A DNA stretch of 64,000 bases from Pseudomonadales bacterium (GTDB lineage Bacteria; Pseudomonadota; Gammaproteobacteria; Pseudomonadales; Azotimanducaceae): NCBI GenBank assembly GCA_016779565.1, contig JADHNJ010000007.1:1-64000 (forward strand). Reading direction: 5' to 3'. The position numbers and the translations under genes were made by a program. The notes beneath the pieces are model-generated. The model made no database searches. It was not told the DNA's origin and saw nothing but the letters and a program-made list of their open reading frames with translations. This document shows positions 16,402-25,872 of this stretch, one piece after another; within the stretch, counting starts at the first letter, position 1; the number at the start of each line of letters is the position of its first letter.

Positions 16402-18718
16402 GTTAGCAGGGCAAGTAGACACTGTGCATCACCAACAAGTGTTGGGCGAACAAGTCCCGCATGAATCAAGTCAGCTGCATGTCAAAGGGCAGGCACAGTA
16501 CGTTGATGATGTGCTGTTGCCGGCTAATGCGCTGCACGTGGCTTGTGGCTGGGCACCGATCAGTGCCGGGCAGATACTCAGTATGGATTTAACATCTGTC
16601 ATCGCCGCAGAAGGTGTCAAAGATGTCTGTTGCTACGGCGACGTACCAGGGTCCAATGATGTCTCGCCGGTCTTTGAAGGCGATCTTTTATTTGCAGAAT
16701 CAGAGGTCTTTTTCCATGGTCAGACTGCCTTTGCCGTCGCCGCAACCTCTCAGCTTGAGGCGCTAAAGGCAGTCAGGCTTGCCAAATTTCAGACAAGGGA
16801 GAAATCGCCGGTGCTGACAGCAGCAGAGGCGATTGCTAATGAATCCTTTGTTAGACCGACTCGATCTTTTCAGATGGGTGATCCTAGCGCGGCTCTGAAG
16901 GCCGCTGCCATGATGGTAGACAACGAACTCCTGATTCGTGGTCAGGAGCATTTCTATCTGGAGGGGCAAGTCGCCGTTGCCACACCGCAAGAGGACGGCG
17001 GAGTGTCAATTATTGTCTCGTCTCAACATCCAAGCGAAGTGCAAAAATTGGTCGCCAGTACCTTGTCGATTCCTTTGAATTTAGTACGCGTGGCAGTGCG
17101 GCGAATGGGTGGAGCATTTGGCGGTAAAGAAACCCAAGCGGCGCCTCTGGCTTGCATCGCTGCACTATTTGCGGTGAGAACAGGGCGGACGGTCAAATAT
17201 CGGTTACCCCGGCGCGATGATATGATTCAAACCGGCAAACGACATGATTTTGAGAGTCGCTACACCATCGGCTTTAACGAAGCAGGAATCATTGAGGCAG
17301 CAGATATTAGCCTAGCCGCTCGCTGCGGCTATTCGGCGGATTTATCCGAGGGTATCGTCGATCGAGCTATGTTCCATGCGGATAATGCCTATAGCCTCAA
17401 TCAAGCGGTGATTACGGGCTATCGCTGTCGTACGAATACGGTTTCAAATACCGCATTTCGTGGCTTCGGTGGGCCGCAAGGCATGTTGACGATAGAAGCC
17501 GCGATGGACGATGTGGCGGCTAAGCTCAACCTTGACCCGCTGGATCTCCGACTTCGCAACCTCTATCGTCCTGGGCATGATGAAACGCCGTATGGGCAAA
17601 TCGTCACGGATTTTCGGTTGTCTGAAATTATGACAACGTTGAGTGAGTCTGCTGACTATCGGTCTCGGCGTCGGCAGATTGAAGCTTACAATACCCAAAA
17701 CAATCCTTATCGGCGAGGCATCGCACTCACGCCTGTCAAATTTGGCATCTCGTTTACGGCAACTCATCTAAATCAAGCCGGTGCTTTGATTCATATTTAC
17801 AGCGATGGCAGTGTGCATCTTAATCATGGCGGTACGGAAATGGGGCAAGGCCTATTCACCAAGGTTCAGCAAGTGGTGGCATCAGCCCTCGGACTGGCGC
17901 CCGAAGCGATTAAGGTGTCAGCTGCAGAGACCGAAAAGGTGCCCAATACTTCACCGACTGCTGCGTCGTCGGGCACGGACCTCAATGCGATGGCATCGCT
18001 CGATGCGGTTGCCAAGATCAAGGCGCGTTTGGCAGCGTATCTCCGTGAAACCGGTCATCCTGAGGAGCCCATATACGAAGGAGGCAAAGTAGTTTGTGGC
18101 GATTACGCCTTGCCGTGGGCAGATTTAATACAAAGCGCCTATTTAGCGCGCATATCACTATCTGCGACAGGTTTTTACAAGACGCCAGATATTCATTTTG
18201 ACCGTGATGCTGGGAAGGGAAGACCTTTTTACTACTACGCGTTTGGCGCAGCTTGTAGCGAGGTTTTGGTCGACAGATCAACCGGGGAGTATCGTCTTTG
18301 TCAGGTTGACATCTGTCATGATGTTGGGCGGTCGATCAACCCAGCGCTGGATCTTGGTCAAATAGAAGGCGGATTTGTTCAGGGCATGGGTTGGCTGACG
18401 ACGGAGGAGCTGATTTGGGGAGAAGATGGTCGATTGCAGTCTAATAGTCCGTCGAACTACAAGATCCCCACAGCTGCGGACGTGCCAGATCGATTTTCGG
18501 TCAAGTTGTTTGAGCAAGATAATCCCGAGGCAACAGTCTTTCATAGTAAAGCGGTCGGAGAGCCGCCTTTGATGTTGGCCATATCGGTCTGGTGCGCGCT
18601 TCGAGATGCATGCCGGCGAGCCGATGGTTCTCTGCCTAGGTTGAACGCACCAGCAACGCCCGAGCAAATATTTTGGGCCTTAAACGAAACTGAAATGCCA
18701 AAGGAGCGACGACAATGA
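16394..18718 (+). CDS. xdhB: Xanthine dehydrogenase molybdopterin-binding subunit
   Basis: 'GQEHFYLEGQVAVA', 'RRMGGAFGGKETQA', 'NTAFRGFGGPQGM', 'GGTEMGQGLFTKVQQV', 'KAVGEPPLMLA'; start overlaps the xdhA stop. Confidence 0.95.
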   Translation: MRKLAGQVDTVHHQQVLGEQVPHESSQLHVKGQAQYVDDVLLPANALHVACGWAPISAGQILSMDLTSVIAAEGVKDVCCYGDVPGSNDVSPVFEGDLLFAESEVFFHGQTAFAVAATSQLEALKAVRLAKFQTREKSPVLTAAEAIANESFVRPTRSFQMGDPSAALKAAAMMVDNELLIRGQEHFYLEGQVAVATPQEDGGVSIIVSSQHPSEVQKLVASTLSIPLNLVRVAVRRMGGAFGGKETQAAPLACIAALFAVRTGRTVKYRLPRRDDMIQTGKRHDFESRYTIGFNEAGIIEAADISLAARCGYSADLSEGIVDRAMFHADNAYSLNQAVITGYRCRTNTVSNTAFRGFGGPQGMLTIEAAMDDVAAKLNLDPLDLRLRNLYRPGHDETPYGQIVTDFRLSEIMTTLSESADYRSRRRQIEAYNTQNNPYRRGIALTPVKFGISFTATHLNQAGALIHIYSDGSVHLNHGGTEMGQGLFTKVQQVVASALGLAPEAIKVSAAETEKVPNTSPTAASSGTDLNAMASLDAVAKIKARLAAYLRETGHPEEPIYEGGKVVCGDYALPWADLIQSAYLARISLSATGFYKTPDIHFDRDAGKGRPFYYYAFGAACSEVLVDRSTGEYRLCQVDICHDVGRSINPALDLGQIEGGFVQGMGWLTTEELIWGEDGRLQSNSPSNYKIPTAADVPDRFSVKLFEQDNPEATVFHSKAVGEPPLMLAISVWCALRDACRRADGSLPRLNAPATPEQIFWALNETEMPKERRQ

Positions 18719-19539
18719 GTGGTTGGCAAGCGGCCATCGGTGTTTGTCACGCCCGGGGTGAAGGCTTCGTCGTGGTCACACTATTAGAGGCAAAAGGCTC
18801 CACGCCCAGAGATTCAGGCAGCAAAATGGTGGTCACCCATTCTGAGATTTACGATACCGTCGGTGGTGGTACTTTGGAAAAATTGATCATTGATGAAAGC
18901 AGAGCCTTACTGGCGCTTGGGGTGCCGAGTCAAAAAGTTACCCACTTTCCGCTGGCCTCGAAGGCGAATCAGTGTTGCGGCGGTAGCCTATCAGCGCTTT
19001 TTGAAGTTTTCCCAGCGCCAAGGTTGAAGCTGGCGGTTTTTGGGGCCGGTCATGTCGGTCGGGCAGTGACGCGTATTTTAAGCGAGTGTGAAACGCGTGT
19101 TGATTGGATTGATTCGCGCCCAGAACAATTCCCGGAAGACCATTTCGTGAATGTTCGACAGTGGGTGTTGTCCGAACCTGAATCCTACCTAGAGCAAATC
19201 ACACCCGAGACCTTAGTTTTGGTATTGACGCACGACCATAGCTTGGATTACCGGCTCTTGAAGGCGCTATTAGATGAAACTGAGGTTCCATATATTGGGC
19301 TGATTGGCTCTCAGACTAAAGCGACACGGTTCGAGGCGAGACTTCGCCGGGATGGCATCCCTGAAACAGAGGATTCACGCTGGCGATGCCCGGTGGGGTT
19401 TGCCTCCGTCAAAGGTAAGTTGCCGATGGAAGTGGCCGTAAGCATCGTTGCGGAGGTCTTAAGTTTGCCAGTCGCAGGCCTCGCGGCTAATCCCGGCGTT
19501 TCTTGGAAGTCTGTCCAAAGTGTTTTAGGGAAATCCTGA
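18715..19539 (+). CDS. xdhC: Xanthine dehydrogenase accessory protein XdhC
   Basis: 'TLLEAKGSTPRDSGSKMVV', 'FGAGHVGRAVTRIL', 'VLVLTHDHSLDYRLLKALL', 'YIGLIGSQTKATRFEARLRRDG'. Confidence 0.94.
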   Translation: MSGWQAAIGVCHARGEGFVVVTLLEAKGSTPRDSGSKMVVTHSEIYDTVGGGTLEKLIIDESRALLALGVPSQKVTHFPLASKANQCCGGSLSALFEVFPAPRLKLAVFGAGHVGRAVTRILSECETRVDWIDSRPEQFPEDHFVNVRQWVLSEPESYLEQITPETLVLVLTHDHSLDYRLLKALLDETEVPYIGLIGSQTKATRFEARLRRDGIPETEDSRWRCPVGFASVKGKLPMEVAVSIVAEVLSLPVAGLAANPGVSWKSVQSVLGKS

Positions 19540-20039
19540 TGTCAGTAAAATCGCTCGCGCAGTTTAATGCGTTGTCCCGTGATGAGGCGGAGGCCGCGCT
19601 GTTGACAATTTGCCATGCTACCGCCTGGATTGAGGCGATGCTGGAGAAAAGGCCTTTTGCAGACCATTCAACCCTATTGGCTGTTGCCAGTGAAGCCTGG
19701 GCCCTGACTCGTGAGCCGGATTGGCTGGAGGCGTTTAAAGGTCACGCGAAGATTGGTGACGAGCAAGCTTTTGAAGGAAGAGAAGCGCAAGCGGCGGAGC
19801 GGGAACAGGGCCAAGTCAGATCAAGCTCCATAAAAGTTCGATCAGAACTGGCCCGATTGAACAGCCTATATGAGGATCGGTTTGGGTTTATTTTCATCAT
19901 CTGTGCCATGGGTGAAAGACCGGAGGCTATGTTGGCGGTCTTAAAAGAAGCCGTTGAGTCTGATCGGTCTTCAGAATTGAATCGGGCGGCTGCCGAACAA
20001 TTAAAAATTATGATTAAAAGGTTAGCAGATTGGCAGTGA
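19539..20039 (+). CDS. uraD: 2-oxo-4-hydroxy-4-carboxy-5-ureidoimidazoline (OHCU) decarboxylase
   Basis: 'EAWALTREPDWLEAFKGHAKIGDEQAF', 'YEDRFGFIFIICAMGERPEAML'; start taken at the ATG overlapping the xdhC TGA. Confidence 0.92.
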   Translation: MSVKSLAQFNALSRDEAEAALLTICHATAWIEAMLEKRPFADHSTLLAVASEAWALTREPDWLEAFKGHAKIGDEQAFEGREAQAAEREQGQVRSSSIKVRSELARLNSLYEDRFGFIFIICAMGERPEAMLAVLKEAVESDRSSELNRAAAEQLKIMIKRLADWQ

Positions 20040-20161
20040 TATGCGCTCTCGCGCTGTTGCGCCTAATAGCGATGCGCTGTTGCTTGGCTGATTGAGTACG
20101 ACGGGTGTCTAGGCATCCGTAAGTGCCAGATACGAAGGAAAACCAAAATGGGAAACACATA

Positions 20162-20494
20162 ATGGAGCGAGCCGCGGTAACAACCCACATATTAGATCTT
20201 GAGTCTGGCAGTCCAGCCGCTGGCATCTTGGTCGTATTGACGCTGCCCGACGGGGTTGAATTACAAAGCACCACCGATTCTGACGGGCGGATTGAGGCTT
20301 GGGGGCGCGAATTTAGGCTAATCCAAGGGGATTATCAGTTGACCTTTGAGGTGGGGGACTACTTCCAGGCTCGAAGCTTACACAGCTTTTACCAAAGCAT
20401 ACCCGTCGCGTTTAGGGTCGATGGGATGCGTGAGCACTGTCATGTGCCATTGCTTTTGAGCCCATTTGGTTATTCAACCTATCGAGGAAGTTGA
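20162..20494 (+). CDS. uraH: 5-hydroxyisourate hydrolase
   Basis: 'TTHILDLESGSPAAGILVVL', C-terminal 'HCHVPLLLSPFGYSTYRGS'; start chosen at MERAAVTTHILD. Confidence 0.95.
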   Translation: MERAAVTTHILDLESGSPAAGILVVLTLPDGVELQSTTDSDGRIEAWGREFRLIQGDYQLTFEVGDYFQARSLHSFYQSIPVAFRVDGMREHCHVPLLLSPFGYSTYRGS

Positions 20495-20498
20495 CGCT

Positions 20499-21788
20499 AT
20501 GAGACTGTTGCGTAGTCGCATGTTGCACTGGCCGCAAGATGATTGGCAATCGCCTGAATATATCGAAGACGGCGTCATGGTGATCGAAAACGGTAAGATC
20601 CGCGATCTCGGCCCGGCAGAGCGCTTACAAGGAGATGGGCTTGATCTCGCCAAAGCAGAACATTACGCGACACACCTAATGATGCCGGGCTTCATCGATC
20701 CGCATTTGCATTTCCCGCAAATCGATGTGATGGCCAGTTACGGGGTTCAGCTGCTTGACTGGTTAAACGACTATACGTTTCCCCAAGAGGCTCGGTATGC
20801 CGAGGCCGCATTCTCAAATCAAGCGGCACATACCTTCGTAGACCTCATGCTGCGCAACGGTACGACATCTGCTTTTGCGTTCTGTAGTAGTCATGCGGTG
20901 TCTGCAGAGGCGCTGTTCACTGCGGCAAAGAAAAAGCAGATGCGCCTCGTGGCAGGTAAGGTGTTGATGGATCAAAACGCGCCGGCAGCGCTGCTCGATA
21001 CCGCCGAGACGGGCATCTCCGACAGCGAAGCATTGATCCAGCGTTGGCACGGCCATGATCGATTGGGCTATGCCATTACACCGCGATTCTCTGGAACATC
21101 AACTGCCTTGCAGCTGCGGGCAGCAGGCGATCTCTCCGAGCGATACCCCGATGTTTGGGTCCAAAGTCACCTCTCGGAAAATTTGGCCGAAATTGACTGG
21201 ATTCGAGGTCTCCATCCGCATTATCGGGATTACCTGGCGACCTATGAGGACAATGGCTTGCTTGGCGCTCGAAGTCTCATGGGGCATTGCATACATATGT
21301 CCGAATCGGAGATTGAGCGATTCTCAGAAGCTGGCGCAGTGGCGGTTTTTTGCCCCTCGTCAAATCTATTCCTTGGCAGCGGTCTCATGCCGTATCAAGC
21401 GCTTCGATCGGCAGGCGTTCATATTGGTTTTGCATCCGATGTAGGCGGTGGCACCAGTATTTGCATGCTGAGAACGCTGGCAGACGCTTATAAGATTTGT
21501 CAGTTACAACAATATTCCCTCGATCCTTTCGAAGCCTTTCATGCTATCACCCGAGGTAATGCCTCAGTGACGCATCTGGACGGCTTTGTTGGCAGTTTTC
21601 GAATTGGTGCCGAAGCCGATTTTGTGCGCCTCGATGCGTCGCAAATCCCCTTGGTATCCAGAAGAGCCGCCGCTGTCAGAAGTTTGCGGGATGAGTTATT
21701 TATCTATATGACGCTAGGAGATGAGCGGCTTGTCGCGGAAACCACAGTTTTTGGTGAAGTCGCTTATCGTAATGAGGTCGGGTTATGA
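20499..21788 (+). CDS. guaD: Guanine deaminase
   Basis: 'LMMPGFIDPHLHFPQIDVMASYGVQLLDWLNDYTFPQE', 'QSHLSENLAEIDWI', 'FASDVGGGTSICMLRTLADAYK'. Confidence 0.94.
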   Translation: MRLLRSRMLHWPQDDWQSPEYIEDGVMVIENGKIRDLGPAERLQGDGLDLAKAEHYATHLMMPGFIDPHLHFPQIDVMASYGVQLLDWLNDYTFPQEARYAEAAFSNQAAHTFVDLMLRNGTTSAFAFCSSHAVSAEALFTAAKKKQMRLVAGKVLMDQNAPAALLDTAETGISDSEALIQRWHGHDRLGYAITPRFSGTSTALQLRAAGDLSERYPDVWVQSHLSENLAEIDWIRGLHPHYRDYLATYEDNGLLGARSLMGHCIHMSESEIERFSEAGAVAVFCPSSNLFLGSGLMPYQALRSAGVHIGFASDVGGGTSICMLRTLADAYKICQLQQYSLDPFEAFHAITRGNASVTHLDGFVGSFRIGAEADFVRLDASQIPLVSRRAAAVRSLRDELFIYMTLGDERLVAETTVFGEVAYRNEVGL

Positions 21789-22999
21789 CGGTCTTCTTTC
21801 TCGATTGGTTGGAACTGATTTTTAGGTGGATGCATCTTTTGGTTGGGGTCGCTTGGATTGGGTCTTCGCTGCATTACGTTAAGGTCGACCGTAGTTTGGT
21901 GCCTGATCCGAACAATGCGGATATCAAAGGACGATTTTGGGCAATACATGGTGGCGGTGTGTACCAATTTAAGAAGTATCACCTGGCACCTCCGGAATGG
22001 CCCGAGACGTTGCACTGGTCCAAATGGGAGGCGTATAGCACTTGGTTGACCGGCATGGCTCTGATGGTGCTGGTCTATTATCTTCAAGCAGATCTCTATC
22101 TGATGACCAATAGCCAGAATGATTGGTCAACAAGTCATGCAGTGCTATCAAGCCTTGGCTTGATAGGGATCAGCATGGGTATTTATGAAGGTCTTATACG
22201 CAGTGCCTTAGCTCAGCGAGAGGGACTCTTCGCCGGTTTAATAGCCTTGCTCATCGTCTTGTTAGTTTGGGTAGCCACCTGGCTATTTCCCGGGCGAGCA
22301 GCTTTTATTCACGTCGGGGTCATCCTTGGTAGCATCATGGTGGGAAATGTCTATTTCGGCATCATCCCAGCACAAAAGACGTTTGTATCTGCGATTAAGC
22401 AAGGTATCGACCCTGATTTTGATGTTATGTTGGCTGCCCGCCATCGCTCCTTTTTCAATAACTATCTGACGTTACCTGTGCTGCTTTGCATGGTGAGCTT
22501 ACATTTTTCAACGCTCTATCAGCATTCTTTGAATTTTGCAGCTCTATCAATGCTCATGCTGGCCGGTGCTCTCGGGCGTCACTTTTTCAATTTGAGGCAT
22601 CTTCACATCACACATTGGCGTTATTTAGGCGCTGCGGGGTTAATCATCTTCGTAGTGATGGTAATGCTGATGCCACCAAGTCCAGGCAGTTCTCAGCAGT
22701 CCTCCGCAACTGTTGTGCCTCCGCAGTTGCTTGAACCCAATGCAATAGATGCCTTGACAGAGAAGCACTGCGGCAATTGCCATGCCGACCAGCCTAGCCA
22801 ACCTGGGTTCGCTGCTGCACCCGCCGGGTTAGTGATTAGAGACCATCGAGATTTACTGAGATATCGAGTTCGTTCGTCATCAGCCATTGGCTCCGGTTAC
22901 ATGCCGTTAGCCAATCTGACGCAACTGACTGCGGCTGAAAGAACCGATCTCATGAATTTTTTGCTGCATGCATCCTCCGATAGCGATCATGACACCTGA
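21785..22999 (+). CDS. puuD: Membrane-bound urate oxidase (urate hydroxylase) PuuD with C-terminal cytochrome c domain
   Basis: 'FRWMHLLVGVAWIGSSLHYVKVDRSL', multiple TM helices, C-terminal 'HCGNCH' (CxxCH) heme motif. Confidence 0.9.
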   Translation: MTVFFLDWLELIFRWMHLLVGVAWIGSSLHYVKVDRSLVPDPNNADIKGRFWAIHGGGVYQFKKYHLAPPEWPETLHWSKWEAYSTWLTGMALMVLVYYLQADLYLMTNSQNDWSTSHAVLSSLGLIGISMGIYEGLIRSALAQREGLFAGLIALLIVLLVWVATWLFPGRAAFIHVGVILGSIMVGNVYFGIIPAQKTFVSAIKQGIDPDFDVMLAARHRSFFNNYLTLPVLLCMVSLHFSTLYQHSLNFAALSMLMLAGALGRHFFNLRHLHITHWRYLGAAGLIIFVVMVMLMPPSPGSSQQSSATVVPPQLLEPNAIDALTEKHCGNCHADQPSQPGFAAAPAGLVIRDHRDLLRYRVRSSSAIGSGYMPLANLTQLTAAERTDLMNFLLHASSDSDHDT

Positions 23000-23897
23000 G
23001 TTAACTTGGCGGGTTAAGGACTCCAGCAATTTCGAGTCGGATCAACTAACGTTATTAGACCAGGCGCTTCGCAACAATGGGTTTTTAAAACTGCGAGTGC
23101 CTGATTTCGATTGGGCTAAAGCCAGTCAGGCGTTTTTGGCATCACGGCGATTTTTTGCTAAACCGTTAAGTCACAAAAGACAGTTTGGTTACCAGAGCGC
23201 GGCAACAAACTTTGGTTATCAGGGGCTCTTTGAAGAGGCCCTTGATCCAGCATCTGGTTTTGCCGATCAGAAAGAAGCGTTCACCATGCGCAATGCGTTG
23301 ACCCACCAAGCAGACAAACATGTTTGGCCGAACAGCGATTTCCAAAGCAGCATGTCAGCTTTTTACGGTGCCTGCTTTGACCTGTCGAAATCCTTAATGG
23401 CTGGGATTGCGGTCATCGCTGGATTACCGAAAGACTATTTCAGTGAACGGCATTCAGGCGAGAATGTCACCTTGCGTTTGTTACGGTATCCGGCCCTCGC
23501 CATAGACGGTTTCAGTCATGATCCTGTCGTCGCAGGTAAACATTCCGACTATGGCTTGCTCACACTTTTGTTCCAAGATGAACAGCCAGGACTCGAAGTG
23601 CTCGGGCCGGAGGGGGATTGGCAGCTTTTGTCTTCTGAGGCCGAGCAAGTTGTGGTGAATGTGGGTGATCTAATGCAGCGGTGGACGAATGATGCTTATC
23701 CCTCGACGTTGCACCGAGTCAGACAGATGGATCCTGGCAGGGATCGATATTCCATAGCATTTTTTGCTGATCCAGACGCAAGCACAGTAGTCGACGTCCT
23801 GCCCAATTTTATGAGCACCGATAATCCTGCCAGATACCAGCCGATTACCGCGGGTGCTCATATTCAAGGGAAGCTTGAGGCATCCCACAGGCCTTGA
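22989..23897 (+). CDS. Isopenicillin N synthase-like Fe(II)/2-oxoglutarate-dependent oxygenase
   Basis: 'GKHSDYGLLTLLFQDEQPGLEV' (HxD), 'NVGDLMQRWTNDAYPSTLHRV' (distal His), 'DRYSIAFF' (RxS); start overlaps the puuD 3' end by 11 nt. Confidence 0.9.
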   Translation: MTPELTWRVKDSSNFESDQLTLLDQALRNNGFLKLRVPDFDWAKASQAFLASRRFFAKPLSHKRQFGYQSAATNFGYQGLFEEALDPASGFADQKEAFTMRNALTHQADKHVWPNSDFQSSMSAFYGACFDLSKSLMAGIAVIAGLPKDYFSERHSGENVTLRLLRYPALAIDGFSHDPVVAGKHSDYGLLTLLFQDEQPGLEVLGPEGDWQLLSSEAEQVVVNVGDLMQRWTNDAYPSTLHRVRQMDPGRDRYSIAFFADPDASTVVDVLPNFMSTDNPARYQPITAGAHIQGKLEASHRP

Positions 23898-23903
23898 GTC
23901 GGC

Positions 23904-24458
23904 CTAGTCTTGGAACAAAATGTCTGCCATATCCGGCTTGCCCGCCCGAATCTCTGCTTCTGTAAGACCGTTGATTTCGTGAGGAAATACTAACCATTGA
24001 TCGGTTTCGTGTACGAAGTAGTCAGGGACAACATCGGTTTGGTTTTTCGAGGGCTTGAACCAAGGACAAGCGATACGAATTGTTCCGGGAAGGTTGCGCC
24101 GAGATTTTTCTTTAAGCTCCCTAAGCACAGCATCGATGCTCCGGCCAGAGTCATAAACGTCATCAACAATCAACAAGTCGTCATCTTGGTTTGCGCGATC
24201 GATAATGTACTGCAACCCATGGACTCTGATATCTCTGCTCTGCTGATCTATACCGTAGTATGAACTGGTGCGAATGGCGATGTGATCACTCTCCAAGCCC
24301 TTGTATTCAAGATACTCTTGAACTGCAATACCGACCGGGGCGCCGCCTCGCCACACACCGACGATAAAATTAGGTCGAAAACCGCTGGCAAATATTTGCT
24401 CGGCAAGCAGAAATGAATCCCGGAGTAAATCGGCGGCAGAAATAAAATGCTTGTCCAT
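23904..24458 (-). CDS. Purine phosphoribosyltransferase (hypoxanthine/xanthine type)
   Basis: 'IVGVWRGGAPVGIAVQEYL', PRPP motif 'LLIVDDVYDSGRSIDAVL'. Confidence 0.88.
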   Translation of the reverse strand: MDKHFISAADLLRDSFLLAEQIFASGFRPNFIVGVWRGGAPVGIAVQEYLEYKGLESDHIAIRTSSYYGIDQQSRDIRVHGLQYIIDRANQDDDLLIVDDVYDSGRSIDAVLRELKEKSRRNLPGTIRIACPWFKPSKNQTDVVPDYFVHETDQWLVFPHEINGLTEAEIRAGKPDMADILFQD

Positions 24459-24559
24459 TGGCTTCCTCTTTAGTGGCAGGGGCAGGTTTGCTGCAGCGAT
24501 TAGGCCGCAATTAAAAAGACTGATATGTTATCGAAAATTGGAACCTCAAGGATCATTTT

Positions 24560-25855
24560 GTGTCACGTTATTTGAACTATTTAGGCTACAACACATCAGG
24601 ACAATCTCCTAAGACCGAGGTGCTGGCTGGGGGTACCACTTTTTTAGCGATGGCCTATATTACGGTTGTAAATCCAGCCATTTTGTCTGACGCAGGTATG
24701 GATTTCGGTGCGGTCTTTGTGGCGACTTGTCTAGCGGCTGCCGTCGGCAGTTTCTTAATGGGCATTTTGGGTCGCTATCCGATAGCGCTGGCGCCGGGTA
24801 TGGGGCAAAACGCGTTTTTTAGTTATGTCATTGTCTTAGGGATGGGCTTGCCGTGGCAGACCGCGCTTGGTGCTGTTTTTATCTCGGGGCTTTTGTTTGT
24901 GGTTTTGAGCGTATTGCCGATCAGAGAATGGTTATTCAACGCCATTCCGATGAATATTAAGTATGGTATTTCGGCAGGCATCGGTCTTTTTATCGGGTTT
25001 ATCGCATTAAAAAATGCCGGCATTGTGGTCGACAATCCAGCGACATTAGTCAGTCTAGGGGTGATGGCAGAGGCAGATGCAGCACTATGCTTTCTAGGCT
25101 TTGTGGTGATTGCAGTGCTGAGTGCTCGGGGAATAGTTGGGGCGATTATGATTGGTATCGCTTTAGTCTCAATAGTTGGGTGGGTTGGCGGCGTTACTGA
25201 GTTTGAAGGCGTTATGTCGATGCCGCCGGCCATCGCGCCGGTGTTTTGGCAATTCGATCTGGCGGGGGCACTTACCATGGCGCTGGTGCCGATCATCTTG
25301 TCGCTGCTTTTGGTCGATGTTTTCGATACCGCCGGTACCATGGTAGGCGTTTCTCATCGGGCCGGTATGCTGGATAAAGCAGGCAAACTCCCTAATTTAA
25401 GACCCGCTTTGCTAGCGGATTCAGGTGCCACGGTTATCGGAGCAACGCTGGGTACCTCATCGACAACCAGCTTTATCGAAAGTGCGTCTGGGGTCGAGGC
25501 AGGTGGTCGCACTGGGTTGACAGCGGTGGTGGTAGCCGGGCTTTTTCTAGTGGTGCTATTTTTTGCACCTTTGGCACAGAGCGTGCCCGCTTATGCGACG
25601 TCAGCGGCATTGTTGTATGTTGCCTGTTTAATGGTCTCAAGCTTAAAAGAAGTCGACTGGTCATCGATACCCGACTATGTGCCCGCTGTGATAGGCGCAA
25701 TCGCTATGCCACTATCATTTTCAATCGCAGATGGCATTGGTCTTGCTTTTATTACCTATGCCCTCATTCGAATAGGCATCGGGGACTTTAAATCGGCTGA
25801 TATCGCCAGCTATGTAATTGCGGGAATTTTTTTACTTAAATTTGTGCTGCTTTGA
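24560..25855 (+). CDS. NCS2 family permease, AzgA/PbuG-like (adenine/guanine/hypoxanthine)
   Basis: 'EVLAGGTTFLAMAYITVVNPAILSDAGMDFGAVFVATCLAAAVGSFLMG', 'GMGQNAFFSYVIV'; TTG/GTG start possible. Confidence 0.9.
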   Translation: MSRYLNYLGYNTSGQSPKTEVLAGGTTFLAMAYITVVNPAILSDAGMDFGAVFVATCLAAAVGSFLMGILGRYPIALAPGMGQNAFFSYVIVLGMGLPWQTALGAVFISGLLFVVLSVLPIREWLFNAIPMNIKYGISAGIGLFIGFIALKNAGIVVDNPATLVSLGVMAEADAALCFLGFVVIAVLSARGIVGAIMIGIALVSIVGWVGGVTEFEGVMSMPPAIAPVFWQFDLAGALTMALVPIILSLLLVDVFDTAGTMVGVSHRAGMLDKAGKLPNLRPALLADSGATVIGATLGTSSTTSFIESASGVEAGGRTGLTAVVVAGLFLVVLFFAPLAQSVPAYATSAALLYVACLMVSSLKEVDWSSIPDYVPAVIGAIAMPLSFSIADGIGLAFITYALIRIGIGDFKSADIASYVIAGIFLLKFVLL

Positions 25856-25872
25856 TCCAAGGAACTTCGGAT

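Noticed and set aside
18278-18667. 129-aa antisense ORF within xdhB
   Set aside because: Opposite strand is a strongly conserved molybdopterin subunit; no motif in the antisense translation
24823-25341. 172-aa antisense ORF opposite the AzgA-like permease
   Set aside because: Composition typical of an antisense shadow of a hydrophobic membrane protein; no recognisable domain
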